Positions 8,825 to 16,791 are shown, counted from the first letter of the stretch. The stretch is DNA of 22,630 nucleotides from Planctomycetota bacterium (GCA_030740295.1 JASLXP010000951.1:1-22630); one strand, 5' to 3'. Numbers and translations: made by a program. Notes: generated from the sequence alone by a model not told the origin.

Positions 8825-11287
8825 ATGAACAGAACACTTCATCTGCTCGCACCAGCAGTTCTCGCGTGCATCTTTTCTGTGACTTCTCAGAGCCAGGGCC
8901 AACAGACCTACCGGCTCTACCAGGGCCTCACCGCTTATGTGAATAATCCGGACGGTCGCGACTTCGATGTGTATCTCGACGTGCGAGATCTGAATCTTCA
9001 CGCAGGCGGGCCGCGGGAACTGCTCGTCAAGATTTACGATCCGTCAGGGAAGCCTGTCGTACGCCAGATCATTCCTGATGATGGTGTCGCTTCCCCAAAC
9101 TTTACCGACCCGGTCGGCGGCTGGGATCACGAGCTTCAGTATTACGCTAATCTTTACGCCAAGGGGACGAAGCCGACCATTCGATGGAGCGCCTGGTCCG
9201 ACCCGAATCGATTGAAGACTCTGGTCCCGCGGCAGTTCAAATACTCGATTAAAGGCGGAGGCAAGGGCATCTATCGGATCATGCTGGCTGGTGAGCGTGA
9301 TCATTTCGTCACGCTGAAACTGTCGCCGGACTTAAAGTATGGCATTGCCGGGCATCACACCTGGATTCACGGCCACGGCGACTTGCTCAAAAAGCGATAC
9401 ATCTACGTTCCGAAGAATACGAGCGGCATTTTCTTCGCCGTTGCCGAGCCGGATCGACCTCGCTCCCGCACTTTCAAACTCTCCGGGCCGGACGGTAAAG
9501 TGCTCTTCGAGGGCCAGGCGAACGGTTCATACAGACAGGCGCCCATTCAATTCCCGAAGGGGCAATACGAAGGCAAACTGCTCACTTTCGAAGTCTCCGG
9601 TGGAGGCAACGATCACCTCGTCAAGGTGACGCTTCAGCAACCGAAGACAGGCGCTTTTGCAGATTACTGCGGCATGGGCAGCCTGGCGATCTATGCGCCG
9701 GATCGAGAAACAGCTCTTGCGATCAAGGGCGGGACGATTGTGGAAGACGACCTTATCTTCTGGCATCCGTTTCAGGCGCGCTTTCATCGGTGGCTCAAGG
9801 AGCATCCGCTCGATGCCAACGACAATGAAAAGGGTATACGCGAGGATCTCGAAAGAATTTTCAACGGTATGCGTCTGTTTGAAACCAGCGACGGCCGGGG
9901 CAGTGCAGGCTGGACGAACTGGGGATACGCGTTCGGCTACTACGGCTGCAAAATCTGGAAAACGGCCTGGCGTTTGATGCCACGGCAGGATGTGCCTTCC
10001 GATGTAAAGGACATCATTCGTGAAGGACTGATTATGGGCGGCGACCGGCTGAGCTTTGCGATCGGCATGGAGAGCGTCAATGGCAATGCATTCTCACAGA
10101 TCAACATTGCCCTCTGGTATTGTCATCTGGCGAGCGGCGATGCTTTGCAGAAGCAACGATTTGAGACTTTCTGGCATCGCTGGAAGAACGGTAAATGGGG
10201 GCCGGGGACCGGCCTTTCGCCATCCGGTGATTCGCAGGAGCATTTCGCGCACGATGGGCATTACGGTTCGTATCTCATGAACAACTGGGCGGCGACAGGC
10301 AACACCTGGATCGTGGAGGGCGGCATCCTGGGCGACGCTAAGGATGACCCGCGCTTTGCCGAAGTCGCCAACCGGTATCACAAGCTCTACAGTTACCTGC
10401 TCTGCCTGGAAACAAGCGGCCGTTCTATCGCGGCCAATCCCTGGTCTTGCCGCACCCACCAGACCGGCGGCATGCACTGGCGAGGCAACCACAAATGGAA
10501 GGGAGAGCCCGGCCCTGATTTTACGGTGAACGTAAACGGTGGCAGCGAATGGTTCGCCGCCCGGCGCAAGGGTTATTACGCAGTCACGTTTCACGGCAGG
10601 CTTTCGCCGGAATGGATGACCCGCTCCTTTCACGGCCAGCTTGGATTCAGCGGCGGCGTCCTCTGCCAGCTCACTGTGCCTGGCAAGGGCCCTGTGCTCG
10701 CATCCACTCTGCACGCCTCTTATGGCAAGGGGATGCACCCGAGCAAATGGCGCAAGTTCCACCTTCATTCTCTCGTCGGCGAACGCTGGGACGGCGCGCC
10801 GGTCATCGCCGCGATCAGCGAGCACTTTAACGCCCGCCTCGAAGGCAACACCGTGACAAGCTCCGGCGAAGTTCGGGACGGCCACGTCAAGAGCTCGCGC
10901 ACCTACACGTACGAGCCGGATCGCATCAAGTGCAGCGTCCAGCTGGATCAGTCCGACTTTGCCGGCGTGCTGTCTATCTGGAGCGGAAAACGCAAATGGG
11001 CGGAGATGAAAACCGCGTACGAGATGATCCCCTTCATGCCGAAACAGACGGACAACAAGACCAGCACGGCCGTGACCGTCGGCGGCGCGGACCTGACAGC
11101 CGAAGGTGTGATGGCAGAGACTGTGCGGATTGACCGCGGCGGGTTCGGTGTGGTTATAAAGCTCGACAAGGAGCGGAAGATTTTGCCTGGCAATGCCACC
11201 GTGATGATCGAGCTTGCGGGTGGAGACAAACTGACCAGCGCATCGAACATCGGAATCAGCTATGAACTGATTCCGTTCGGTCACTGA
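8825..11287 (+). CDS. Large secreted protein, possible polysaccharide-lyase or glycan-binding alpha/alpha-toroid protein
   Basis: The first 22-25 residues of this 820-residue protein form a signal peptide (MNRTLHLLAPAVLACIFSV), so it is exported. Residues about 30-290 look like two beta-sandwich domains. A Trp/Tyr-rich helical region at about 300-560 contains ESVNGNAFSQIN (about 416-427) and GLSPSGDSQEHFAHDGHYG (about 463-481). The second segment, with QEH followed by HYGSY, recalls the Asn, His and Tyr active-site strings of PL8-type lyases, where an Asn lies about 50 residues before the His. Residues about 590-820 appear beta-rich, like the lyase C-terminal sandwich. It may belong to the DUF6288-like secreted proteins. 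A GGA lies 6 bases before the ATG. Catalytic activity is not proven by these motifs; a fold assignment is needed. Confidence 0.8.
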   Translation: MNRTLHLLAPAVLACIFSVTSQSQGQQTYRLYQGLTAYVNNPDGRDFDVYLDVRDLNLHAGGPRELLVKIYDPSGKPVVRQIIPDDGVASPNFTDPVGGWDHELQYYANLYAKGTKPTIRWSAWSDPNRLKTLVPRQFKYSIKGGGKGIYRIMLAGERDHFVTLKLSPDLKYGIAGHHTWIHGHGDLLKKRYIYVPKNTSGIFFAVAEPDRPRSRTFKLSGPDGKVLFEGQANGSYRQAPIQFPKGQYEGKLLTFEVSGGGNDHLVKVTLQQPKTGAFADYCGMGSLAIYAPDRETALAIKGGTIVEDDLIFWHPFQARFHRWLKEHPLDANDNEKGIREDLERIFNGMRLFETSDGRGSAGWTNWGYAFGYYGCKIWKTAWRLMPRQDVPSDVKDIIREGLIMGGDRLSFAIGMESVNGNAFSQINIALWYCHLASGDALQKQRFETFWHRWKNGKWGPGTGLSPSGDSQEHFAHDGHYGSYLMNNWAATGNTWIVEGGILGDAKDDPRFAEVANRYHKLYSYLLCLETSGRSIAANPWSCRTHQTGGMHWRGNHKWKGEPGPDFTVNVNGGSEWFAARRKGYYAVTFHGRLSPEWMTRSFHGQLGFSGGVLCQLTVPGKGPVLASTLHASYGKGMHPSKWRKFHLHSLVGERWDGAPVIAAISEHFNARLEGNTVTSSGEVRDGHVKSSRTYTYEPDRIKCSVQLDQSDFAGVLSIWSGKRKWAEMKTAYEMIPFMPKQTDNKTSTAVTVGGADLTAEGVMAETVRIDRGGFGVVIKLDKERKILPGNATVMIELAGGDKLTSASNIGISYELIPFGH

Positions 11288-11398
11288 TCATGTGCTTTTT
11301 GGCCTCATTGGATCAGGTCTTCGCACGCTGCAAATGTATGAGTGGCCATTAGGCTTTCTGCCCCCTGAGTGCATGAAATAGAACAAAGGAGTTTCTGA

Positions 11399-11998
11399 AT
11401 GTCGATGACCAAAGTGTATTCAATTCTTCTGTCACCTTTTCTTTTCGCCGGGCTTCTTCAGGCCCAAGGCTCTCGAACGGAGATGGGCGGACCTCACATG
11501 GAGATTTCCGAAGGCCAGATCTGTTTCTACTGTCAGTCCAAGGCCGCGGGGCTGACACGGACAGAGGCCAACTCCATCCAGGTTCACCTGATGATCTACA
11601 ACAACCAGGTCGAAGCTGCCAAAAAAGCCCTGGTTGCCAAGAGCAAAGAAGTCCTCCCAAAAGAAAAAGCCGGTAAATTCGCTGCCGTTGTGAATTTCAA
11701 GCGGAAGGGCCAGGCGAACATCGTCGGCGCGAAAGGCTCGGCCACGGAAAAAACCGAATCGAAGGAAAAGCTGTTGGTCAAATCCGATTCCAGAACCGTG
11801 GGCCAACTGAATCTGCCGCTCATGGCCAAGTTCATGCGCTTGCGCAGCTCGGAGAAGAAGGCCATTGCGCCCGGGGTGGAGGAATACAATGCCACCATCG
11901 CCAAGGCCAAAAATGAGCTCATACAAAAACTGACCGACGTGCTGCCCGAGTTCAAACAGGAGCGTTTCAACAAAGCTCTGCTGTCGATAAAGAAATAG
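11399..11998 (+). CDS. Small exported protein of unknown function
   Basis: I do not recognise a family for this 199-residue product. It begins with a hydrophobic leader ending LLQAQG (about residues 8-23), so it is probably periplasmic or secreted. The mature part is rich in Lys and Ala and mostly helical. It contains a single CFYC motif (C-x2-C) at about residues 42-45, which could be redox-active or metal-binding. Two helix segments, around AKKALVAKSKEVLPKEKAGKF and ELIQKLTDVLPEFKQERF, resemble one another (L...VLP...K..F) and suggest an internal duplication. The start is well supported by AAAGGAG with 7 bases spacing. The gene lies 111 bases after the lyase-like gene on the same strand and ends at a strong terminator. 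Confidence 0.8.
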   Translation: MSMTKVYSILLSPFLFAGLLQAQGSRTEMGGPHMEISEGQICFYCQSKAAGLTRTEANSIQVHLMIYNNQVEAAKKALVAKSKEVLPKEKAGKFAAVVNFKRKGQANIVGAKGSATEKTESKEKLLVKSDSRTVGQLNLPLMAKFMRLRSSEKKAIAPGVEEYNATIAKAKNELIQKLTDVLPEFKQERFNKALLSIKK

Positions 11999-12017
11999 AT
12001 TTGCTCCCCGCGTATAC

Positions 12018-12048
12018 AAAGCCGCAGGTATTCCCTGCGGCTTTTTTT
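12018..12048 (+). terminator. Intrinsic terminator between convergent genes
   Basis: GCCGCAGG (12021-12028) pairs perfectly with CCTGCGGC (12034-12041) around a 5-base loop, extended by three A-T pairs and followed by seven Ts (12042-12048). It ends the small exported gene. Read from the other strand the same hairpin is followed by TTTGTATA, so it may also act, more weakly, on the plus-side of the kinase transcript. The kinase stop codon (12047-12049) overlaps its T tract. Confidence 0.88.
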
Positions 12049-14779
12049 ATCGGATCTTCGGTTCGCCCCACGCTGCAAATGAGCCCGCGGGATGACGGTG
12101 GTATTCGACGATCAGCTCGAGGGAATCGACACCTGTCACATCGATGACCTGGGGAGTCGCCATTCCCCATCCGTGCCCTCGCCACATGTAGCGTCCGGTA
12201 TAGACATTCTCTCCATCGCACGCGATTAGCATCCTGGCCGCGCCACCGCCGCGGTCCTGCAAGGCAAAGCCTGTCTGAAAGATCCGAAATCTGCCTCGAA
12301 GATTGAAAGCGAGAACGGATTTTGCGTGCACAAGGAAACCCCAGCGGGGTCGGTGCCCGGCAAGATTGAAGGGGCCCCTTTCACGGGTGATGACACCCAG
12401 GTTGCCGTAGCCTACCTTGGATCTTGTTCTGGGCATTTTCACCAAATCCAACCAGAGCCTCGGATACCTCATGGCGCTGACGTACTCTCCCAACTCCTTG
12501 CTGATGGCACGGAGGCGTTCCCTGGCTTGTTTGCGTTCATCGGAATCCGGGCGGGACATCAGACCTTCGTACAGATCCGCGGCCCGGATGAGCCGGATCT
12601 GTTTTAAGACTCCTTCCGCGTCTGCCGCGCGTTCTTCCAGTTTTTCGGCCGCGGCAAAGATGCCCTGGGAAGAACGCTCGGTCTGGTATGCGATAGTAGA
12701 TCGGATGAGAGGGCTCTTGACATTCAGCTTTCCAGCGGCAATGGGATCACCTGCCTCCAGGTAGGTCCACGCCGTTTCGGCTGGCTGTGCCTCTGCCAGT
12801 TGTTCGGCTTCGGCAGCCATCTTTTTTGCTGTCTTGGCAAAGGCCCCATAACGGCGCAACCTCAAGGTCTCTTCGGACGAAATCGTTGATGCCGCGAGCA
12901 CGCCAAGCTGGATGGCTTCCAGTGCTTCGTCGAATTCGAGGTCATCAACAGACCATCGGCACAGCTCGATGGAATGCTCAATAATACTTTCGCAGAGCTT
13001 TCGCAGTTTCTTGTCTTTGTTGACTTCGTCCCGGAGTTTCACCCCCTTCAATTCCTTAAACAGCGCAGCCTCTTGGGGCAGAAGTTCTTTCAGATAAGTT
13101 TTTCTGAATGGCGTATCCAGGGGATAAAGAGAGCTGAGCGAAGATACCGCGGCCGGCCCGTCTTCAGCAAAAAGTGCGGCCCGGCTTGCGCCATCGTGCA
13201 CCAGGTAACGCAGACCATTTTTCAGGTCGGCAGCAGCCGCCAGCATCTCTGCGCCCAGGGCGGCGACCGCTTCTTTGGTCCCGGCCTCATTCGCCTGGTC
13301 GAGATACAGAACCTTGAAATCTTCCAGTGCCTTGTCCGTGAAAACCGATGGCCTCGCGCGCTCGAGCACCTTCAGCCGAGCGCCGAGGTTGAAGCGACCG
13401 GAGGCTTTCAACCTTTCTTCGAGCTTTCGGATTTCATCAGCGGCCAACCTGAAAAACTTCGTTCGAGGACCGGAGCGTTGAACGAGCCCGAATTTTCCTA
13501 TGGCCGCCTCAAACTCGTTGGGATGCTCTCTGGTGAAACGAAGCGCCTTTTGAAACAAGTCTGCCACAGGGTTCACCGCGACGAACTTCCGCGGCTTCCT
13601 CTGCCTTGCTGGCTTCTTCTCGCCTCTGAAGAGCAACATGGCAGAGACGGAAATGATCGTCAGACAGACGAATCCAATCGCCGCGTAGATCTTCAACGGC
13701 CTTCGATCCCGTGCGGGGCGCAGTTCGCCGACAGTGGAACGGCCGCGGAGACCCACTTCAGAACTCGATGGGTCGCCTGTCTTTTCCTCCAGCCCCAACA
13801 GTGGTGCAGGCTCCGTCGGCGCATTCCTTCGGCCGATAACGGCTGTCGAAGGGTCTGCAAGGTTATCGATGGCATCGATGACTTCCGCGTGCGACTGGTA
13901 CCGATCGTCGGGCTCTTTGGCGCACATCGTCCGGATGAGCTCCCACAGAGGGTCCGAGATTTCCGGGCAGGACTCCCTTGGATCCGGGAGCGGGCTCTCC
14001 AGGTGCGCGATGATGACTGCGTACGGCGTTGCGCCATCGTATGGAACCTTACCGGTCAGCATTTCATAGAGGGTGATGCCGAGTGAGTAGATATCCGCAC
14101 GGCAATCAACATCCCTCGCGCCCTGGCTCTGCTCCGGGGCCATGTAGTGGGGCGTGCCGAGTCCAGCCCCCTCATTGGTGAGATTCGAATCGGTGGTAAT
14201 CCGTTTTGCGAGCCCCAGGTCTGCCACTTTGATGTGGCCCTGCGAGGTCAGCATGATGTTGTCGGGCTTGATATCGCGATGAACCAGGCCGGCTTCTCGC
14301 CATGCGTAATCCAACGCGGAAGCGACCTTTCGGGTGATATCGAGCGCATCGGAAACGGGGAGGCGCTTTTCCTTCGAAATGCGATTACCGAGTGACGCGC
14401 CATCCACAAACTCCATGGAGAAGAAGTAGTGCCCGCGGTCTTGCCCGATTTCGTAGACCGTGACGATATTCGGGTGGTTGAGCGCGGCGGCTCCCTGGGC
14501 TTCGCGCTGAAAGCGTTCCAGGTATGTGGGATCCTTGAGCAACCTCTGCGGCAGGAGCTTCAGCGCAACCTTTCGGTTGAGGCCGTCCTGGATGCCTTCG
14601 TAGACCGCTCCCATACCGCCTTCGCCCAGTTTTCTTACGACGGTGTAGTTTCCGAGCCGCTGCTTGTCCTCCGCCAGGACCATGGATTGGCAATGGAGGC
14701 ATTGGACCTGTCTGCCGATGAATTCATCGGGGCAGGTCAATGGCTTGCTGCATTGAGGGCAGGTGACGGTCAGCGGCAT
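12047..14779 (-). CDS. Membrane Ser/Thr protein kinase with N-terminal zinc ribbon and C-terminal NPCBM-like domain
   Basis: This is a transmembrane Hanks-type (PknB-like) kinase. Numbered from the ATG at 14779, Cys 7, 10, 27 and 30 form a zinc ribbon. The kinase domain spans about 45-305, with GEGGMGAVY, VALK (K74), HRDIKPDN (167-174), DLG (187-189, replacing DFG as often in bacteria) and APEQ, so it looks catalytically intact. A membrane helix at about 364-384 (IYAAIGFVCLTIISVSAML) is followed by a long helical region. The last 105 residues, including FQTGFALQDRGGG and TGVDSLELIVEYHRH, resemble an NPCBM carbohydrate-binding domain. The C-terminal half would be outside the cytoplasm and could sense a ligand (inference). 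A TTG at 14791 is a longer alternative start; the ATG gives the usual MPLTVTCPQC opening. The substrate is unknown. Confidence 0.93.
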   Translation of the reverse strand: MPLTVTCPQCSKPLTCPDEFIGRQVQCLHCQSMVLAEDKQRLGNYTVVRKLGEGGMGAVYEGIQDGLNRKVALKLLPQRLLKDPTYLERFQREAQGAAALNHPNIVTVYEIGQDRGHYFFSMEFVDGASLGNRISKEKRLPVSDALDITRKVASALDYAWREAGLVHRDIKPDNIMLTSQGHIKVADLGLAKRITTDSNLTNEGAGLGTPHYMAPEQSQGARDVDCRADIYSLGITLYEMLTGKVPYDGATPYAVIIAHLESPLPDPRESCPEISDPLWELIRTMCAKEPDDRYQSHAEVIDAIDNLADPSTAVIGRRNAPTEPAPLLGLEEKTGDPSSSEVGLRGRSTVGELRPARDRRPLKIYAAIGFVCLTIISVSAMLLFRGEKKPARQRKPRKFVAVNPVADLFQKALRFTREHPNEFEAAIGKFGLVQRSGPRTKFFRLAADEIRKLEERLKASGRFNLGARLKVLERARPSVFTDKALEDFKVLYLDQANEAGTKEAVAALGAEMLAAAADLKNGLRYLVHDGASRAALFAEDGPAAVSSLSSLYPLDTPFRKTYLKELLPQEAALFKELKGVKLRDEVNKDKKLRKLCESIIEHSIELCRWSVDDLEFDEALEAIQLGVLAASTISSEETLRLRRYGAFAKTAKKMAAEAEQLAEAQPAETAWTYLEAGDPIAAGKLNVKSPLIRSTIAYQTERSSQGIFAAAEKLEERAADAEGVLKQIRLIRAADLYEGLMSRPDSDERKQARERLRAISKELGEYVSAMRYPRLWLDLVKMPRTRSKVGYGNLGVITRERGPFNLAGHRPRWGFLVHAKSVLAFNLRGRFRIFQTGFALQDRGGGAARMLIACDGENVYTGRYMWRGHGWGMATPQVIDVTGVDSLELIVEYHRHPAGSFAAWGEPKIR

Positions 14780-14866
14780 GATTAACCGCAAGAGGGATTG
14801 GATCGCAGATGAGATTCGTTCTTCAAAAGAAAGAGCGATCCTGACACTTCAGCAAGGAATGTGCGA

Positions 14867-14872
14867 ATTATA
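14867..14872 (-). promoter_or_regulatory. Candidate -10 box upstream of the kinase gene
   Basis: The hexamer reads TATAAT on the minus strand, about 88 bases upstream of the kinase ATG and downstream of the preceding gene's stem-loop. The sequence ATTATAAT is self-complementary, so it reads equally on the plus strand, where there is no gene to serve. No convincing -35 box is visible at 17 bases. Confidence 0.3.
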
Positions 14873-14882
14873 ATGGAGCTCT

Positions 14883-14905
14883 GGCCGCGAGAAGTTCCCG
14901 CGGCC
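14883..14905 (-). other. Perfect 7-bp GC-rich stem-loop right after the GEE-repeat gene
   Basis: GGCCGCG (14883-14889) and CGCGGCC (14899-14905) are perfectly complementary with a 9-base loop, starting 1 base past the stop codon at 14907. There is no T tract on the minus strand, so it is a terminator-like or 3'-stabilising hairpin rather than a standard terminator. Confidence 0.45.
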
Positions 14906-14906
14906 G

Positions 14907-15467
14907 CTACGCGAAGATCCCCAGTCCAGTACTTCTCGTAGGGGGTGGACACCCCGTATGTCCCCATTCGTGGTGGCGTTCGAGTTGGATGACGGTGCCT
15001 GGTGCGGGCCGGCAGGTTTTCGAGAGGTGATACTCGAAACGAGGTGGCTGATAGGGCCTGTCAAAGATGCCGCCGGGCGGGATGGTGTAGTTTGGCCGGC
15101 AGTGTCCTCCCGGAACGACCACCGGTGGGAATTGTGGGCGAGGGCCTGGACAGTAGGGCCGAGGCTGCGGACGGTAATTTGGTGGCGGACAGCTTGGTGG
15201 CGGGCAGTAACCGCTCTCTTCGCCAATAGCCTGCGTGGTGACTTGTGGTCCTGTCTGAGGCGGGCAATGGCTGCCGCCCTCTTCACCGACTGCGAGGGTT
15301 GTTGCACGAGGCGGGCAGTGCCCACCTTCTTCGCCTACTGCGAGTGTGGTGACCTGGCTGTCGTGATTCGGCGCCGCGTAATCAATGAAACTCCCTGAAT
15401 TCCGTGGCGGCCGGGTGCCATAATCCGGTGCCGACGGATGTCCGCCTAATGCAGTTAAGATCGACAT
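14907..15467 (-). CDS. Pro/Cys-rich protein with three TTxAxGEE repeats; candidate graspetide (omega-ester peptide) precursor
   Basis: The 186-residue product has no recognised fold. Numbered from the ATG at 15467, residues 1-38 could be a leader (MSILTALGGHPSAPDYG). Three repeats follow: TTLAVGEEGG at about 40-49, TTLAVGEEGG at 56-65 and TTQAIGEESG at 77-86, each followed by (S)HCPP or YCPP. The pattern T-T-x4-E-E is that of plesiocin-type graspetide cores, in which an ATP-grasp ligase joins Thr hydroxyls to Glu carboxyls. The remaining 100 residues are rich in Pro, Cys, Arg and Tyr. The ATG is preceded by GGGGA. An upstream in-frame ATG at 15533 would add 22 residues but lies inside a predicted stem. 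No dedicated ATP-grasp or transporter gene is adjacent, so the precursor role is inferred. A structural repeat protein is the alternative. Confidence 0.7.
   Translation of the reverse strand: MSILTALGGHPSAPDYGTRPPRNSGSFIDYAAPNHDSQVTTLAVGEEGGHCPPRATTLAVGEEGGSHCPPQTGPQVTTQAIGEESGYCPPPSCPPPNYRPQPRPYCPGPRPQFPPVVVPGGHCRPNYTIPPGGIFDRPYQPPRFEYHLSKTCRPAPGTVIQLERHHEWGHTGCPPPTRSTGLGIFA
15216..15350 (-). repeat. Three coding repeats of TTxAxGEE
   Basis: The repeats are spaced 16 and 21 residues apart. Their codons differ synonymously: the first Thr is ACC, ACA, ACC; the second Thr is ACA, ACC, ACG; Ala is GCA, GCA, GCT; Gly is GGC, GGT, GGC; the last Glu is GAA, GAG, GAG. Conservation is therefore at the protein level and not a recent DNA duplication. 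Confidence 0.85.
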
Positions 15468-15495
15468 TTTGAATTCCCCATTTTCAGAATCGCGC

Positions 15496-15781
15496 CCAGC
15501 CAGTCTGGTGGCGATGTTCAGAGTTTCGAACATCTGCGATTTGACTTAGCTGCCAGGAGAGGCAGCGAAGTTTTTCGAGTCGGCTCACCGACCAGACTTG
15601 ACTGTCTGGCTCAAGTTTCACCGATGGATCCGACCAAGGCCCGTGAATGGTTGGAGATAACATCCTCGCCACGGGCCAATCCCTTGAGAGATACTGTGAG
15701 CTTCTGAACGTGCGAGCCCTTTCTGCAAAGGGGTGTGAAGTTCTTCCGTATGGAGAATGCCGACTGCCGGGCCAGAACTTC
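15496..15781 (-). promoter_or_regulatory. Dense inverted-repeat leader upstream of the GEE-repeat gene; candidate structured RNA
   Basis: The 365-base non-coding stretch 15468-15832 holds at least seven stems. They are 15737-15744/15774-15781 (8 bp), 15717-15722/15727-15732 (6 bp, 4-base loop), 15638-15645/15670-15677 (8 bp), 15592-15597/15604-15609 (6 bp), 15579-15583/15588-15592 (5 bp), 15549-15554/15561-15566 (6 bp) and 15513-15519/15528-15534 (7 bp). The 8-bp stem at 15638-15677 is further enclosed by GGAT/ATCC (15626-15629/15679-15682) and CTCAAG/CTTGAG (15610-15615/15683-15688). An alternative 8-bp helix, 15502-15509 with 15591-15598, would break the 15592-15609 hairpin. I could not match it to tmRNA, SRP RNA, RNase P or a riboswitch class I know. 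The strand is assumed from the downstream gene. Confidence 0.5.
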
Positions 15782-15832
15782 GCCGGGAGATTCATCTGAC
15801 CAGTGCAGAATTGTGAGAAACCGCGTGTCCGC

Positions 15833-16660
15833 CTATTTCTTCATCTTGTTCTCGAATTCCATTTTTCTGCGGTATTCCGAACGAAGGCTTTTCAATATAT
15901 CCGGGACTGGCTCGCCTCTTACGATTTTGCCATGTGCCAGCGGGTCCCAATCCAGCCAGCGATATTTCATAAAGCCATTGTCAATGAGGTCGCATTCGTG
16001 CGAATAGGGCTTGATTGGGATGAGCTCTTTAACCTGCTCAGATTCCCCATTCCCGGCGGCGGGGTCTTTCTTCTTCTTTCGTCCATTTCCGTGACCCGTT
16101 TCAGCCTTTAACTGTGCCTGATGGGAGTTCCACTCAATTTGATCCTTGATCCGCAATCGGTCCAGCACAGCTATCTCTGTTGGTTGCCATACCGGCAGCA
16201 CCTCTTCGTCTTTGCTGGTTCGGTTGAATTTCATGGCGAACTGATTCGCGTGCTTGTGCCCCTCTTCGTCCGTGTAAGTGTAGGCTATTCGCGTGCACGT
16301 AAATTTGGCCTTTTCATCAAAACGGGAGAGAACGTACCGGATTCTGAAATCTCTCCATTTGGGATATTTGGCGGTTGACGCGATGGATAATGCCTTCTTT
16401 CTAAGGACCACACGATGCTTATCCAGGGGGTCTACGTCGGTTCCTTTGGCAAGCAACCAGATGATCGGGACCGCCATGATTGTCAGTATTCCGAAGGTAA
16501 GACTGATCCATGCCCAGGGAAGGGCTTTCAGACCGGTCTCCCTTCCACCGACAGGCATAAGCTGGCTGCAGCCCCCGCAACGGGCATTGTAACGAGCCCC
16601 TTTAAACTCAACCTGATTGGATTTGCCGCACTTGGTGCAAATAACCGTGACCATGCTCAC
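15833..16660 (-). CDS. Zinc-ribbon, single-pass membrane protein of unknown function
   Basis: I do not recognise the family. The 275-residue product starts with a zinc ribbon: CTKC at residues 8-11 and CGGC at about 28-31, close to the type found at the N terminus of the kinase in this window. A membrane helix follows at about 48-70 (WAWISLTFGILTIMAVPIIWLL). The rest is soluble and basic, with a beta-rich part including FTCTRIAYTYTDEEGHKH, and a Lys-rich C terminus. The start is decided by the ribosome site: AGGAGA at 16668-16673 lies 7 bases before GTG 16658-16660, but 13 before the in-frame ATG at 16654, so GTG is preferred. It is preceded by a 9-bp stem-loop and separated by 365 bases from the GEE-repeat gene downstream. 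Confidence 0.8.
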   Translation of the reverse strand: MSMVTVICTKCGKSNQVEFKGARYNARCGGCSQLMPVGGRETGLKALPWAWISLTFGILTIMAVPIIWLLAKGTDVDPLDKHRVVLRKKALSIASTAKYPKWRDFRIRYVLSRFDEKAKFTCTRIAYTYTDEEGHKHANQFAMKFNRTSKDEEVLPVWQPTEIAVLDRLRIKDQIEWNSHQAQLKAETGHGNGRKKKKDPAAGNGESEQVKELIPIKPYSHECDLIDNGFMKYRWLDWDPLAHGKIVRGEPVPDILKSLRSEYRRKMEFENKMKK

Positions 16661-16686
16661 GGGGATATCTCCTGCGTTGTGAATGC

Positions 16687-16725
16687 CCCTGTTCCGTTCG
16701 GCCCTGCTGAATTACGGGAACAGGG
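16687..16725 (-). other. Perfect 9-bp stem-loop just upstream of the zinc-ribbon gene
   Basis: CCCTGTTCC (16687-16695) and GGAACAGGG (16717-16725) are perfectly complementary with a 21-base loop. In minus-strand RNA the hairpin ends 13 bases before the AGGAGA ribosome site of the gene starting at 16660. No T tract follows. It could be a terminator-like element for the isomerase-like gene or a 5' leader element. Confidence 0.45.
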
Positions 16726-16791
16726 ATTTTATGGCGATGCCGGTCTTCTGCAAAGGTTCTGCAAATTATCGAAGCAGCAAGCTGGATTTCG

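Noticed and set aside
10094..11284. Long open frame on the minus strand (396 codons)
   Set aside because: It lies wholly opposite the lyase-like gene, which has a signal peptide, a ribosome site and coherent domains. The antisense product shows no recognisable motif.
12974..14086. Long open frame on the plus strand (370 codons)
   Set aside because: Antisense shadow of the kinase gene, whose motifs are unmistakable.
15496..15781. Known housekeeping RNA (tmRNA, SRP RNA, RNase P RNA)
   Set aside because: Conserved signature strings I know for these RNAs are not present on either strand.
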